Translations under genes and position numbers: made by a program
In this document: in pieces, positions 43,698 to 52,903 of the stretch
How positions within the stretch are numbered: the stretch's first letter is position 1
How the letters are laid out: each line of letters opens with the position of its first letter
NCBI GenBank assembly: GCA_025055575.1
Contig: JANWWP010000023.1
Coordinates: 38,763 to 102,762, forward strand
DNA from: Flavobacteriales bacterium
GTDB taxonomy: Bacteria > Bacteroidota > Bacteroidia > CAIKAF01
Direction of reading: 5' to 3'
Length of the DNA stretch: 64,000 nucleotides
The notes under the pieces: model-generated
Told to the model about the DNA's origin: nothing
Seen by the model: the letters and a program-made list of their open reading frames with translations, nothing else
The model's database searches: none

Positions 43698-45131
43698 ATG
43701 AACCGCACGGTAACCCTGGAAGATCTTGTATATGGTGAAGAGGACTTCAGGGACCACATCCCCTACGAGGATGCTCATGGCAAGCGACGCTGGATATACC
43801 CGAGGAAGCCCCGGGGCCGCTTTCATAAATACAGACAGATTATGGCCTTGGGGCTTTTGGGTCTTTTTTTCACGATGCCCCATATCCGATGGCATGGACA
43901 GCCTTTTTTTCTTATCAATATTTTTGAACGCAAATTCGTGATCCTGGGTCAGGTGTTCTGGCCTCAGGATACGCATCTTCTGATTTTGCTTCTGCTCATA
44001 TTTTTTGTAACGGTCATTTTATTCACCGTTGCTTTTGGCCGAATCTGGTGCGGGTGGACCTGCCCCCAGACGGTCTTCATGGAAATGGTATTCCGGAAAA
44101 TTGAATATTGGGTTGAAGGCGATGCCAGTGCTCAACGAAAATTGGACCGCCAGCCATGGAATGCGGAGAAAATACGTAAAAAAAGTCTTAAACACGCTCT
44201 GTTTATTATCATTTCGCTTCTAATCAGCCACACTGTTATGATGTATTTGGTGGGCCGGGACAAAGTCTTTGAACTTGTGACCCGCTCTCCCGCTGAAAAC
44301 TGGCCGGGATTTTTGGGTCTGGTAACCTTTACCGGAATTTTTTACTTCGTATTTTCGATATTGCGCGAACACGCCTGCACTTTTATCTGTCCGTACGGCC
44401 GCCTTCAGGGTGTGCTCATCAACCCAGATACCCTCGTTGTAGCATACGATTTCGTGCGGGGCGAACCGCGCGGAAAATTAGTGAAGGGTGAAAAGGCCGA
44501 AGGCAAAGGAGATTGTGTGGACTGTGGATTGTGCGTGCAGGTGTGCCCCACAGGTATTGATATCCGCAACGGAACCCAACTCGAATGTGTGAATTGCACA
44601 GCCTGCATAGATGCCTGCGATGAAGTGATGGACAAAGTGAAAAAGCCCAAGGGCCTTGTGCGTTTCGCCTCCTTAGCCCAAATTCGGGAAGGGCGATCTT
44701 TTCGTTTCACCTGGCGCATGGCTGCTTATTCGGGTGTCCTATTGGTTCTGGTATCTGTTTTTTTCACACTCATCTTTACCCGTAATAAAGTGGAAACTAC
44801 CATTCTGCGGGCTACCGGGCAGCTGTATAACGAAACAAGCGACGGAAAAATTTCCAACCTGTACAATGTGCAGGTCATCAATAAATCTTTTGACAGCCTG
44901 AGGATTCGGTTTGAGATGGAAGGCCTTCCCGGTGTCCTCAAAAGTGCAGGCCATGGAAAAGAAAAAGTTATTCCGCCCCAGGGCATGCTTCAGGAAGTTC
45001 TCATTTTTGAAGTGGAAAAAAGCCAAATACCCCAGCTTAAAAATAAAATTCAATTAAAACTGATAACCTCCCAGGGTATTTTGGATAAAGTCTCCACAAC
45101 GTTCTTAGGTCCCCCGTCAAAAATTCATTAA
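43698..45131 (+). CDS. ccoG: Cytochrome c oxidase accessory protein CcoG (FixG)
   Basis: GRIWCGWTCPQTVFMEMVFRKIEYWVEGD; CTFICPYGRLQGVL; ferredoxin CVDCGLCVQVCPTGIDIRNGTQLECVNCTACIDACDEVM; start at MNRTVTLEDL. Confidence 0.95.
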   Translation: MNRTVTLEDLVYGEEDFRDHIPYEDAHGKRRWIYPRKPRGRFHKYRQIMALGLLGLFFTMPHIRWHGQPFFLINIFERKFVILGQVFWPQDTHLLILLLLIFFVTVILFTVAFGRIWCGWTCPQTVFMEMVFRKIEYWVEGDASAQRKLDRQPWNAEKIRKKSLKHALFIIISLLISHTVMMYLVGRDKVFELVTRSPAENWPGFLGLVTFTGIFYFVFSILREHACTFICPYGRLQGVLINPDTLVVAYDFVRGEPRGKLVKGEKAEGKGDCVDCGLCVQVCPTGIDIRNGTQLECVNCTACIDACDEVMDKVKKPKGLVRFASLAQIREGRSFRFTWRMAAYSGVLLVLVSVFFTLIFTRNKVETTILRATGQLYNETSDGKISNLYNVQVINKSFDSLRIRFEMEGLPGVLKSAGHGKEKVIPPQGMLQEVLIFEVEKSQIPQLKNKIQLKLITSQGILDKVSTTFLGPPSKIH

Positions 45132-45147
45132 AACAACAGTTTTTTAT

Positions 45148-45618
45148 ATGGACCACATCTCAAAAAAATCTTTTCGGCTGGGCTGGGGTTGGGGTATCAC
45201 CTTTGGGATAGCCGGTTTTATGAGTTTTATTCTTGCGATGGTGACCATCAGCATGCGTCAAAAAGATATCCATCTCCAGGCCGACAACTATTACGAACAA
45301 CAACTCAGCTATCAATCCGTGATTGATCAAAAGCGTAAAGCATCTCTGCTTCCTGGACTGCCCAGTATAAAAGCGGACCCGGTATCGGGCGTTTTGGTAT
45401 TAGATTTTTCACACACACAACAGCAGGATGTCCATGGCCGGCTTTCTTTATTCCGACCTTCGGATCCATCCTTGGATCAGGATTATGAAATTCATCTGGA
45501 CTCATCAGGACAACAAATCCTACAATTAGAAAAGTATCGATATGGAAAATGGCTTTGTAAAATAGCCTGGACTCATCGGGGGGAGGCATACTACACCGAA
45601 TTTTCTTTGCTTTTTTAA
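45148..45618 (+). CDS. ccoH: FixH/CcoH family protein
   Basis: N-terminal TM then DNYYEQQLSYQSVIDQKRKA; follows ccoG. Confidence 0.85.
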   Translation: MDHISKKSFRLGWGWGITFGIAGFMSFILAMVTISMRQKDIHLQADNYYEQQLSYQSVIDQKRKASLLPGLPSIKADPVSGVLVLDFSHTQQQDVHGRLSLFRPSDPSLDQDYEIHLDSSGQQILQLEKYRYGKWLCKIAWTHRGEAYYTEFSLLF

Positions 45619-45621
45619 AAC

Positions 45622-46314
45622 ATGTGGATTCTGGCCTTCACCATGGGCATCACCAGCAGCCTGCATTGCCTGGGAATGTGCGGCCCTCTCGCAATGGCTT
45701 GTCCCGTAACGGGCACAAAAAAAAGTCAGATCCTCGCCAGCCGTCTGGCCTATCACGGAAGCCGAATTCTGATGTATTCGGCCATAGGTTCCGTCCTGGG
45801 ACTCATCGGGGAAGCCTTTAAAGTAGCGGGGTGGCATCAGTTTTTATCCATCGTACTCGGCCTCCTGATTCTGCTTCATCTGATGGTGCGTTGGTTGGGA
45901 TTTGAAATTCAGGATGCATATATCTTTCGGTTGTTTTTACGGCTCAAAAAGCCCTTTAACGCCTTGATCCTACGTCGAAATTTGGCTTCCATCGCTCTTC
46001 TGGGGTTGTTGAACGGCCTTCTCCCCTGTGCGATGGTGTATCTGGCCGGCACAATCGCTCTGGCTAATGGCCATTGGGTCCAAGCCATGCTGTTCATGCT
46101 GGCATTTGGCTTTGGGACTACCCCCTTGCTTCTTTTGGCCGCGGAGGGTTTTCGATGGATAAAAAATAAATTGAACTTCGCAGCGGGGTTGGCCTTGCCT
46201 GTGCTTTCGGCTTTGACGGGTCTTCTTCTCATCTTTCGGGGTCTGAACGCCGGCCTGCCCTGGATCAGTCCTGAAATTTTTGGATGGGCCGGAGAGGCCG
46301 CCATGTGCCGGTGA
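45622..46314 (+). CDS. Sulfite exporter TauE/SafE (UreH-like) family membrane protein
   Basis: MGITSSLHCLGMCGPLAMACP; GLLNGLLPCAMVYLAGTIAL; end of the cco cluster. Confidence 0.88.
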   Translation: MWILAFTMGITSSLHCLGMCGPLAMACPVTGTKKSQILASRLAYHGSRILMYSAIGSVLGLIGEAFKVAGWHQFLSIVLGLLILLHLMVRWLGFEIQDAYIFRLFLRLKKPFNALILRRNLASIALLGLLNGLLPCAMVYLAGTIALANGHWVQAMLFMLAFGFGTTPLLLLAAEGFRWIKNKLNFAAGLALPVLSALTGLLLIFRGLNAGLPWISPEIFGWAGEAAMCR

Positions 46315-46448
46315 ATGTGCACAAGGGGATTAATGCGCTTTAAAGGATTTCGAAAACAACGCCTTCACAGGTCCACTGAGAAAAGCCAAGGACAGTTGAG
46401 CCGCAGGCTTCAGGCTTTCTCTTTACTTTCGCGCAAAGATTCTGAGGC

Positions 46449-47288
46449 ATGCGGCTTTACACTGTGAACACAGGTTTTTTTAAGCTGGACGGCGGGGCCA
46501 TGTTCGGCGTGGTGCCCAAATCTATCTGGAATTCTTTGAACCCGGCTGACGAAAACAACATGTGCACGTGGGCCATGCGCTGCCTTCTGGTAGAAACAGA
46601 GAAACGTTTGATTCTGATAGATTGCGGAATTGGCAATAAACAGGATGCCCGTTTTTTTGCCCACTATTATTTGCATGGCTCAGACAATCTCGAAACCTCC
46701 TTGCGCCATCACGGTTTCGCACCGGAAGACCTAACCGATGTGGTGCTCACCCACTTGCATTTTGACCACTGTGGAGGCGCGGTGTTGCGTAAGAATGATG
46801 GACGCCTTGTGCCTACATTTCCGAATGCCCGGTATTGGACAAACCGCCCACACTGGAACTGGGCCTGCCAGCCAAACCTCCGAGAAAAAGCCTCTTTTCT
46901 CAAGGAAAATTTCATCCCTTTGCTGGAACATGGACAAGTGGTTTGGTGTCAGGATAACGAAGAAATTGCACCTGGGGTTCGGGTGCGCTTTTTCCACGGC
47001 CACACGGAAGCGCAAATGATCCCTTTCATCCAATATCAAAACCGAACTGTTGTCTTTTGCGCGGATCTAATGCCATCGGCAGGTCATATCCGGCCGGCTT
47101 ACGTGATGGCTTACGACGTGCGGCCCCTTACATCCCTGGATGAACGGTATGCCTTCGTGAAGGAAGCCATCGAGAATGAATATATTTTATTTTTCGAACA
47201 TGATCCGCGCTATAGCTGCGGAATTTTGGAAGGTTCTGCTGAAAAACCTCAAGGACGCTTTTTCTCTGAACTTTCTGAAGTGTTATAA
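46449..47288 (+). CDS. MBL-fold metallo-hydrolase
   Basis: DVVLTHLHFDHCGGAV, FFHGHTEAQMIPFI, VVFCADLMPSAGHI. Confidence 0.92.
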   Translation: MRLYTVNTGFFKLDGGAMFGVVPKSIWNSLNPADENNMCTWAMRCLLVETEKRLILIDCGIGNKQDARFFAHYYLHGSDNLETSLRHHGFAPEDLTDVVLTHLHFDHCGGAVLRKNDGRLVPTFPNARYWTNRPHWNWACQPNLREKASFLKENFIPLLEHGQVVWCQDNEEIAPGVRVRFFHGHTEAQMIPFIQYQNRTVVFCADLMPSAGHIRPAYVMAYDVRPLTSLDERYAFVKEAIENEYILFFEHDPRYSCGILEGSAEKPQGRFFSELSEVL

Positions 47289-47308
47289 ACCACTCATCCC
47301 CTCTTCTC

Positions 47309-48322
47309 ATGACGATGCGCCAATTGATTTTAGGTTTTTGGGACGATGTGCGGCAAGCCTTCAACCAGCCGCTCCCTGAAAATTTAGAAAAATATAAAAC
47401 ACAACATTTTTCACGCCTGGTGCTTTGCGGCCTGGGGGGCAGCGGAATGGCAGGCAGCCTTATCCGTAGCCTGACCGAAAATTTTTCCGAATTAAATAAT
47501 TCAAATCCTTTATGGATCAGCCAATGTCGTGAATACGACCTGCCGGCCTGCCGGCCGGAAGACACCTTAATTTTTTTGTCTTCCCATAGCGGCAACACGG
47601 AGGAAACCCTTTCTTGCGCCCAGCAGGCTGCCGAAAAAGGAATTTTTTGCGTGGTCTTCACCTCCGGCGGCAAGTTGCAACACATGGCCCTGGAGCACAA
47701 TTGGCCTTGGGTCCCCCTGCCAGGTGGCAGGCCGCCCCGTTCATGCCTGGGTTTTTCCTGGGTGCTTCAGATGCGCGTGATGGCAACTTTAGGATTGTTG
47801 CATGAGAGCGTATTAAACACGCTGATCACCTCAATTCCAGAATGGGCCCAAAGGCAAAATATCATGGACGATGATGCCCGCGAAATGGCTTTTCATTTAA
47901 AAGACAAATGCCTTCTCATCGTCACAGATACCTTGCTTCAGCCTGTGGCAGAAAGATGGATGCAACAGTTGTGTGAAAATGCCAAAACCATGACCCATGT
48001 AGCCATCGTTCCTGAAATGAACCACAACGAACTGGTGGCCTGGCGCAACCTGCCGCGCGAAACCCATGTTCTTTTCCTGGAGCATCCAGGCTTGCATCCC
48101 CGGAACCGTCTGCGCTATACTTTTTTACAAAACGAAATAAACAACCGCCTTCCCTATTCCCGAATTGTGGCCGGTGAAAACTCACTAATAGCCAATTATG
48201 CCTACTTAATACACTGGGGTGATGTGTTGTCAGATCATCTGGCCACTGTCCATGGTGTCGATGCCATGGATATCCAAGTGATTGACCGACTGAAACAATT
48301 TTTGGATGCACACCGCGGATGA
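47309..48322 (+). CDS. SIS-domain bifunctional phosphoglucose/phosphomannose isomerase-like protein
   Basis: LCGLGGSGMAGSLIRSL, FLSSHSGNTEETLSCAQQAAEKG, PEMNHNELVAW. Confidence 0.88.
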   Translation: MTMRQLILGFWDDVRQAFNQPLPENLEKYKTQHFSRLVLCGLGGSGMAGSLIRSLTENFSELNNSNPLWISQCREYDLPACRPEDTLIFLSSHSGNTEETLSCAQQAAEKGIFCVVFTSGGKLQHMALEHNWPWVPLPGGRPPRSCLGFSWVLQMRVMATLGLLHESVLNTLITSIPEWAQRQNIMDDDAREMAFHLKDKCLLIVTDTLLQPVAERWMQQLCENAKTMTHVAIVPEMNHNELVAWRNLPRETHVLFLEHPGLHPRNRLRYTFLQNEINNRLPYSRIVAGENSLIANYAYLIHWGDVLSDHLATVHGVDAMDIQVIDRLKQFLDAHRG

Positions 48323-49118
48323 ATTACCTGTGATCCGGGTAGCCGACCTGGGACAGGCCGATTATTTGGCCAGTTGGAAGCTTCAGGAAAGCCTGCTCTA
48401 CGAAGCCACGGAAATCAAATTATTCAACCGCGAGCGACCGGCCAGTGAACACCGGCCCATGCCCCACTATCTTCTTCTCTGTGAGCACAATCCTGTGTTC
48501 ACTTTAGGAAAAAGCGCACACCCTGAAAATATCCTGACAGATGAAAAAACGTTGGCCAAGCTGGGTATCCAGGTGCACCGCATCAACCGTGGGGGCGATG
48601 TCACATACCACGGCCCGGGACAGTTGACGGGTTATCCTATTCTGGACCTGGAATTTTTTTTTACAGACCTTCATAAATACATGCGTATGCTGGAGGAAGT
48701 GATGATTCGCATGTTATCCGACTTTGGCCTAAAGGCGGGGCGTATTCCAGGGTTGACAGGCGTTTGGATGGACGGCGACAAACCCTATCAGGCGCGCAAA
48801 ATTTGTGCGTTTGGCGTGCACATGAGCCGATGGATCACGCTGCACGGATTTGGCCTTAATGTGAATCCGCGCTTGGATATGTTCCAACATATCGTCCCAT
48901 GTGGCATTCAGGATAAAGGCGTCACTTCCATGGCTTGGGAACTCGGATACGACCCAGGAATGGACCGGGTGAAAGAGTCGGTTATCCATCATTTTGGTAA
49001 AGTTTTTAAGGCCAGGATGGAAAATTTGGAATCCGGAAAATTAGAATGGTTCAAATCCCAGACCCGGTTGTCAACCGCTAAGCCGGAGGCTGCCGCTCCA
49101 GATGCCGCTCCCGCATGA
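48306..49118 (+). CDS. lipB: Octanoyltransferase LipB
   Basis: HRINRGGDVTYHGPGQLTGYPILDL; KICAFGVHMSRWITLHGFGLNVNP; PCGIQDKGVTSM. Confidence 0.95.
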   Translation: MHTADELPVIRVADLGQADYLASWKLQESLLYEATEIKLFNRERPASEHRPMPHYLLLCEHNPVFTLGKSAHPENILTDEKTLAKLGIQVHRINRGGDVTYHGPGQLTGYPILDLEFFFTDLHKYMRMLEEVMIRMLSDFGLKAGRIPGLTGVWMDGDKPYQARKICAFGVHMSRWITLHGFGLNVNPRLDMFQHIVPCGIQDKGVTSMAWELGYDPGMDRVKESVIHHFGKVFKARMENLESGKLEWFKSQTRLSTAKPEAAAPDAAPA

Positions 49119-49410
49119 ACAGGAAGAAAGGAAGGGCAAAAGCTATGGAAATAATAACCGCTAAAACGGGGTAAACCCACACCCGGCGCATCCTTAAACG
49201 CCCTCCTTCCACCCCCATAAAAATAACGCCCGCCAGGGCGGCGAACAGCAGATCATACACCAGCGAGGACAGCACCGGGAAAGCGTGAATCAGTTGCCAT
49301 GGAGTAGCTTTTTCAAAAGTCCAGTCTGTGAGAATATTGAAATACATAGGCACCACAGCGCCCGGCAAGCTGATGAGGAGATAAACATATTTGAGATGGC
49401 GCCTTTTCAT
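49078..49410 (-). CDS. DUF2834-like small membrane protein
   Basis: 3-4 predicted TM segments; 41-nt convergent overlap with lipB; family call by resemblance only. Confidence 0.55.
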   Translation of the reverse strand: MKRRHLKYVYLLISLPGAVVPMYFNILTDWTFEKATPWQLIHAFPVLSSLVYDLLFAALAGVIFMGVEGGRLRMRRVWVYPVLAVIISIAFALPFFLFMRERHLERQPPA

Positions 49411-50150
49411 TCTGAGGAATCCTCCGTGAAGCCCAACACATCCCGCATGGAATACATGCCCTGCCGCCCCGCCAAAAATTCAGCCGCCATGACGGCGCCC
49501 AAGGCAAACCCTTCCCTAGAAAAAGCGTGATGCCGAATTTCTAACCTATCCACCTGCGAAGTCCAGATCACTTGGTGCCGTCCCACCTCGCCGGGAACCC
49601 TGGAAGAAAATACCGAAAGCAGGTCTTCCTGCTCCGCGGAATTCAGTTGCCATCCCTTTTGGCCGGAGATTTGGATCAAATCCTGAGCTAATTGAACCGC
49701 GGTGCCGCTGGGCATATCTTTCTTACCCGTATGGTGGCTTTCAAGAATCACAGGGCGATATTCCGGAAATTTTATCATGCGACGGGCCAGCCAGCGGTTC
49801 AATTCAAAAAAAAGGTGTACCCCCAGGCTGAAATTCGAGGATGCAATCATGGCGCCCTGATGCGCCCTGCACAAGGCTTCGGCCTCTGAAAGCCGCTTTT
49901 GCCAGCCGGTGGTGCCGCTTACAACAGGGATTCCGGCACGGAAGCAGGCCGCAATATTGTCAAAAGCGGAATCCGGAGAAGTAAATTCAATCACGACATC
50001 TGCAGGCCCGAATTTTTGAAGCCAAACATCCGGAGGTTCCGACCGGTCGGATTTAATGCCGACAATCGAATGCCCTCTTTGCAGAGCCACATGTTCCACC
50101 ATGCGGCCCATACGGCCATATCCCATCAAAAGGAGGCGCAGGGAGGGCAA
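49407..50150 (-). CDS. dapB: 4-hydroxy-tetrahydrodipicolinate reductase
   Basis: LLLMGYGRMGRMVEHVALQRGH, DVVIEFTSPDS, VVSGTTGW, ASSNFSLGVHLF, ESHHTGKKDMPSGTAVQLA. Confidence 0.95.
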   Translation of the reverse strand: MPSLRLLLMGYGRMGRMVEHVALQRGHSIVGIKSDRSEPPDVWLQKFGPADVVIEFTSPDSAFDNIAACFRAGIPVVSGTTGWQKRLSEAEALCRAHQGAMIASSNFSLGVHLFFELNRWLARRMIKFPEYRPVILESHHTGKKDMPSGTAVQLAQDLIQISGQKGWQLNSAEQEDLLSVFSSRVPGEVGRHQVIWTSQVDRLEIRHHAFSREGFALGAVMAAEFLAGRQGMYSMRDVLGFTEDSSE

Positions 50151-50154
50151 GGGT

Positions 50155-50718
50155 TTACTCTTTGACCCTTTCCAGATACTCGCCGGTTTCGGTGTTCACC
50201 CGGATTTTTTCACCTTGGTTCACGAAAAGGGGAACCGATATCCGGGCGCCGGTTTCCAGGGTGGCGGGCTTCAGCGTCTTGGTAGCGGTATCCCCACGAA
50301 GGCCTGGTTCTGTGTAAGTCACTTCCAGCTCCACCACTTTGGGAGGCCTGGCCAGAACAGGCGTTTCTCCATCAAAACCCACCACCACTTCGCTGCCTTC
50401 TTTCAGAAAACTGAGGGCTTCGCCAAAAAGGTTTTCATGCACATAATACTGCTCGAAAGTGCCGCCGTCCATACACACCAAATCGTTTCCATCTTTATAT
50501 AAGTATTGAAGGTTGCGCTCTTCAACCCGGACTTCCTCCACTTCTTCATCCGGACGAAAGCGGTATTCCGCCAGTTTTCCTGTTCGAATATTCCGCATTT
50601 TAGCCTGGTAAAAGGCCCTGAGGTTTCCCGGTGTCCTGTGAATGTATTCAATGATCAGGCAGAGCTCACCATTGAATTTGATGTAGCTGCCGGTGGAAAG
50701 GTCGGATGCTTTGGCCAT
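50155..50718 (-). CDS. efp: Elongation factor P
   Basis: MAKASDLSTGSYIKFNGELCLIIEYIHRTPGNLRAFYQAKMRNIRTGK; C-terminal KTLKPATLETGARISVPLFVNQGEKIRVNTETGEYLERV. Confidence 0.95.
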   Translation of the reverse strand: MAKASDLSTGSYIKFNGELCLIIEYIHRTPGNLRAFYQAKMRNIRTGKLAEYRFRPDEEVEEVRVEERNLQYLYKDGNDLVCMDGGTFEQYYVHENLFGEALSFLKEGSEVVVGFDGETPVLARPPKVVELEVTYTEPGLRGDTATKTLKPATLETGARISVPLFVNQGEKIRVNTETGEYLERVKE

Positions 50719-50722
50719 GGTG

Positions 50723-50730
50723 CAAATTTA
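50723..50730 (-). promoter_or_regulatory. -7 element TAAATTTG 4 nt upstream of the efp start codon
   Basis: Minus strand TAAATTTG-CACC-ATG. Confidence 0.6.
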
Positions 50731-51435
50731 CTTGACCCGCTTTTCTTTTTCCCAATTTCTTGTAATTTGGAATGAAACAGATAACCACCAGAGCGGACTC
50801 CGCGTGTCTTTAAAAGGCTTTTGCCCCATGTTATCCACATAGGCCCGATTTAAATAATTAAACAGTGTAATATTGTATTTAATAGAAAACATCCAAACCT
50901 GAACCCCGGCGTGAAAGGAAGGGTTAAAAGGAAGTACTGCTTCCGAAAAAATTGTAAACCTCTTATCCATCCGGTTATTATGCAGCCGTGTTGTTTCTTT
51001 ATAGAAAATCATCAAATTGGCGGCCATTCCCATCAAAGCCGCAAACTGGGGCTTTCTGAGCCGGCCTATCCGGAAGGTGAGCGGCGCACATAAGGCAATA
51101 TTTCGCCATTTTCGTTGAAGGCTGTCGTTGGCCAATATCAAGCCCAGATTGCGCATGCCAAAACCCAGGGAAAGTCCCATGGTTTCGCTGAAATGGTAGT
51201 TGAGATGCCCCATGAGATTAGGGAATGCTGTGTATCGAAACCGGGGGCGAAGATTCAAAGCATCGCTGGTGTTTTTGTAAAAACTGCTCGACAGAATGTT
51301 TTCCCACTCCAGAGTGCCGCTCCATTTTTGAGCTGTCAAGGGCAGCCCCCTCCCCAAGGAAAGGCCCATAATCAAACAAATGGATTGCAAATAGTGTTGG
51401 AAGGTTTTTGGACGTTGAATTGTTATCGAGGACAT
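50728..51435 (-). CDS. Hypothetical outer-membrane beta-barrel-like protein
   Basis: Signal-like N-terminus; alternating-strand character; no family recognised. Confidence 0.6.
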   Translation of the reverse strand: MSSITIQRPKTFQHYLQSICLIMGLSLGRGLPLTAQKWSGTLEWENILSSSFYKNTSDALNLRPRFRYTAFPNLMGHLNYHFSETMGLSLGFGMRNLGLILANDSLQRKWRNIALCAPLTFRIGRLRKPQFAALMGMAANLMIFYKETTRLHNNRMDKRFTIFSEAVLPFNPSFHAGVQVWMFSIKYNITLFNYLNRAYVDNMGQKPFKDTRSPLWWLSVSFQITRNWEKEKRVK

Positions 51436-51497
51436 GATGATTTTTATACCAAAAGTAAATCCGATGGCCTAAATTTGAGGGCAATTTTAATGGTACC

Positions 51498-52112
51498 ATG
51501 AGTTTCCAATTACCTTCTCTGCCTTATGCCTATGATGCCTTAGAGCCTCACATTGACGCCCTCACCATGGAAATACATTACAGCCGGCATCATCAAGCTT
51601 ATGTGACGAACTTGAACAATGCCCTGCCAGGGTCCGGCGCCGAAGGGCTTTCATTGGATGATATCTGCCGGCAGGTGTCGCGCTTTTCGGCGGCCATCCG
51701 TAATAACGGGGGCGGCCATTGGAACCACAGCCTATTTTGGGAAATTATGAGCCCTCAAGGTGGTGGGGAGCCCGGTGGCGCTCTGGGGGAGGCCATTCAA
51801 AACTACTTTGGTTCCTTTTCCGATTTCTGGAATCAGTTCGCCCAGGCTGGCGCTACGCGTTTTGGAAGCGGGTGGGCCTGGTTGTGCGTGAAGGACGACA
51901 AAAGCCTCTGCGTATGCAGCACGCCTAATCAGGACAATCCCTTGATGGACGTGGCGGAGTGTCGAGGAGTGCCCATTCTTGGTATGGATGTTTGGGAACA
52001 CGCCTACTATTTAAAGTACCAAAACCGTCGTCCAGACTACATAGCGGCCTTTAAAAACGTCATCAACTGGCCAGCCGTAGAAAAAAGATATCAACAGTTC
52101 ATGGGAATTTAA
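51498..52112 (+). CDS. sodB: Superoxide dismutase [Fe/Mn]
   Basis: [61 protein letters not shown]. Confidence 0.97.
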   Translation: MSFQLPSLPYAYDALEPHIDALTMEIHYSRHHQAYVTNLNNALPGSGAEGLSLDDICRQVSRFSAAIRNNGGGHWNHSLFWEIMSPQGGGEPGGALGEAIQNYFGSFSDFWNQFAQAGATRFGSGWAWLCVKDDKSLCVCSTPNQDNPLMDVAECRGVPILGMDVWEHAYYLKYQNRRPDYIAAFKNVINWPAVEKRYQQFMGI

Positions 52113-52135
52113 TCCTGATAATCAACCCTTTGACC

Positions 52136-52162
52136 TCCCGCCGGTAGGCGGGATTTTTTTTT
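52136..52162 (+). terminator. Rho-independent terminator after sodB
   Basis: TCCCGCC-GGTA-GGCGGGA followed by T9. Confidence 0.85.
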
Positions 52163-52205
52163 CTGTTTTTTGTTCAACTTTTTCTTGTTTTTCTTAAACA
52201 AAACG

Positions 52206-52213
52206 TATATTTG
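52206..52213 (+). promoter_or_regulatory. -7 element TATATTTG upstream of the ECF sigma gene, TTG at 52185
   Basis: TTG-N18-TATATTTG. Confidence 0.55.
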
Positions 52214-52243
52214 TGGAGTTTTTTATCCAAAATCTTAAACAAG

Positions 52244-52780
52244 ATGGACTCCAGAAAATTCTCAACTCTGGTTCTCGCGCAAAGAGATCATTTACACTAC
52301 TTCGCATTAAGCCTCACACGCAATGTGCCGGACTCCGAAGATCTCGTTCAAGAAACCCTGTGCAAAGCCTTCACGTACCGAAACCGATTTGCAGAAAACA
52401 CCAACTTGAAGGCCTGGCTATTCACCATTATGAAAAACATTTTTATTAACAACTACCGGCGGAAAGTGAAAGCCAATACCATTTTTGACCATTCTAAAGA
52501 AAGTTGGCTTATCAACCTGCCCCAGGTATCCCGCTTGCCGGATCCGGAAACCTCTTACCGATACCAGGAACTTTTAAATGCCTTGAACTTTCTGCCTGAA
52601 GAATTGGGCACACCCCTCAAAATGTATTTCGAGGGATACAAATACAAGGAAATTGCGGAACGCTTTGGGCTCCCTATCGGCACAGTAAAAAGCCGAATTT
52701 TTATTGCCCGTAAACAGATACTCAAAATTTTGCGGGAGGGAAAAACGGTCCCATCCGAACAAGGAGTCTGTCTCGCTTGA
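52244..52780 (+). CDS. ECF-family RNA polymerase sigma factor
   Basis: Region 2 DSEDLVQETLCKAFTYRNRF...KAWLFTIMKNIFINNYRR; region 4 GYKYKEIAERFGLPIGTVKSRIFIARKQI; start at MDSRKFSTLV. Confidence 0.93.
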   Translation: MDSRKFSTLVLAQRDHLHYFALSLTRNVPDSEDLVQETLCKAFTYRNRFAENTNLKAWLFTIMKNIFINNYRRKVKANTIFDHSKESWLINLPQVSRLPDPETSYRYQELLNALNFLPEELGTPLKMYFEGYKYKEIAERFGLPIGTVKSRIFIARKQILKILREGKTVPSEQGVCLA

Positions 52781-52903
52781 AATTGTCTCCGAACGCGTTA
52801 TATTAAAACTCCGGAAAAAGTTTTCCGGATTGTTTATTAGGTTGTCTGCCCTGCTCGACAAGCCTATATATATGTATATTTGACACTTTCATTTCCTTGA
52901 CCT

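Noticed and set aside
47128-47700. 190-aa minus-strand ORF across the MBL/SIS junction
   Set aside because: Antisense to two convincing genes.
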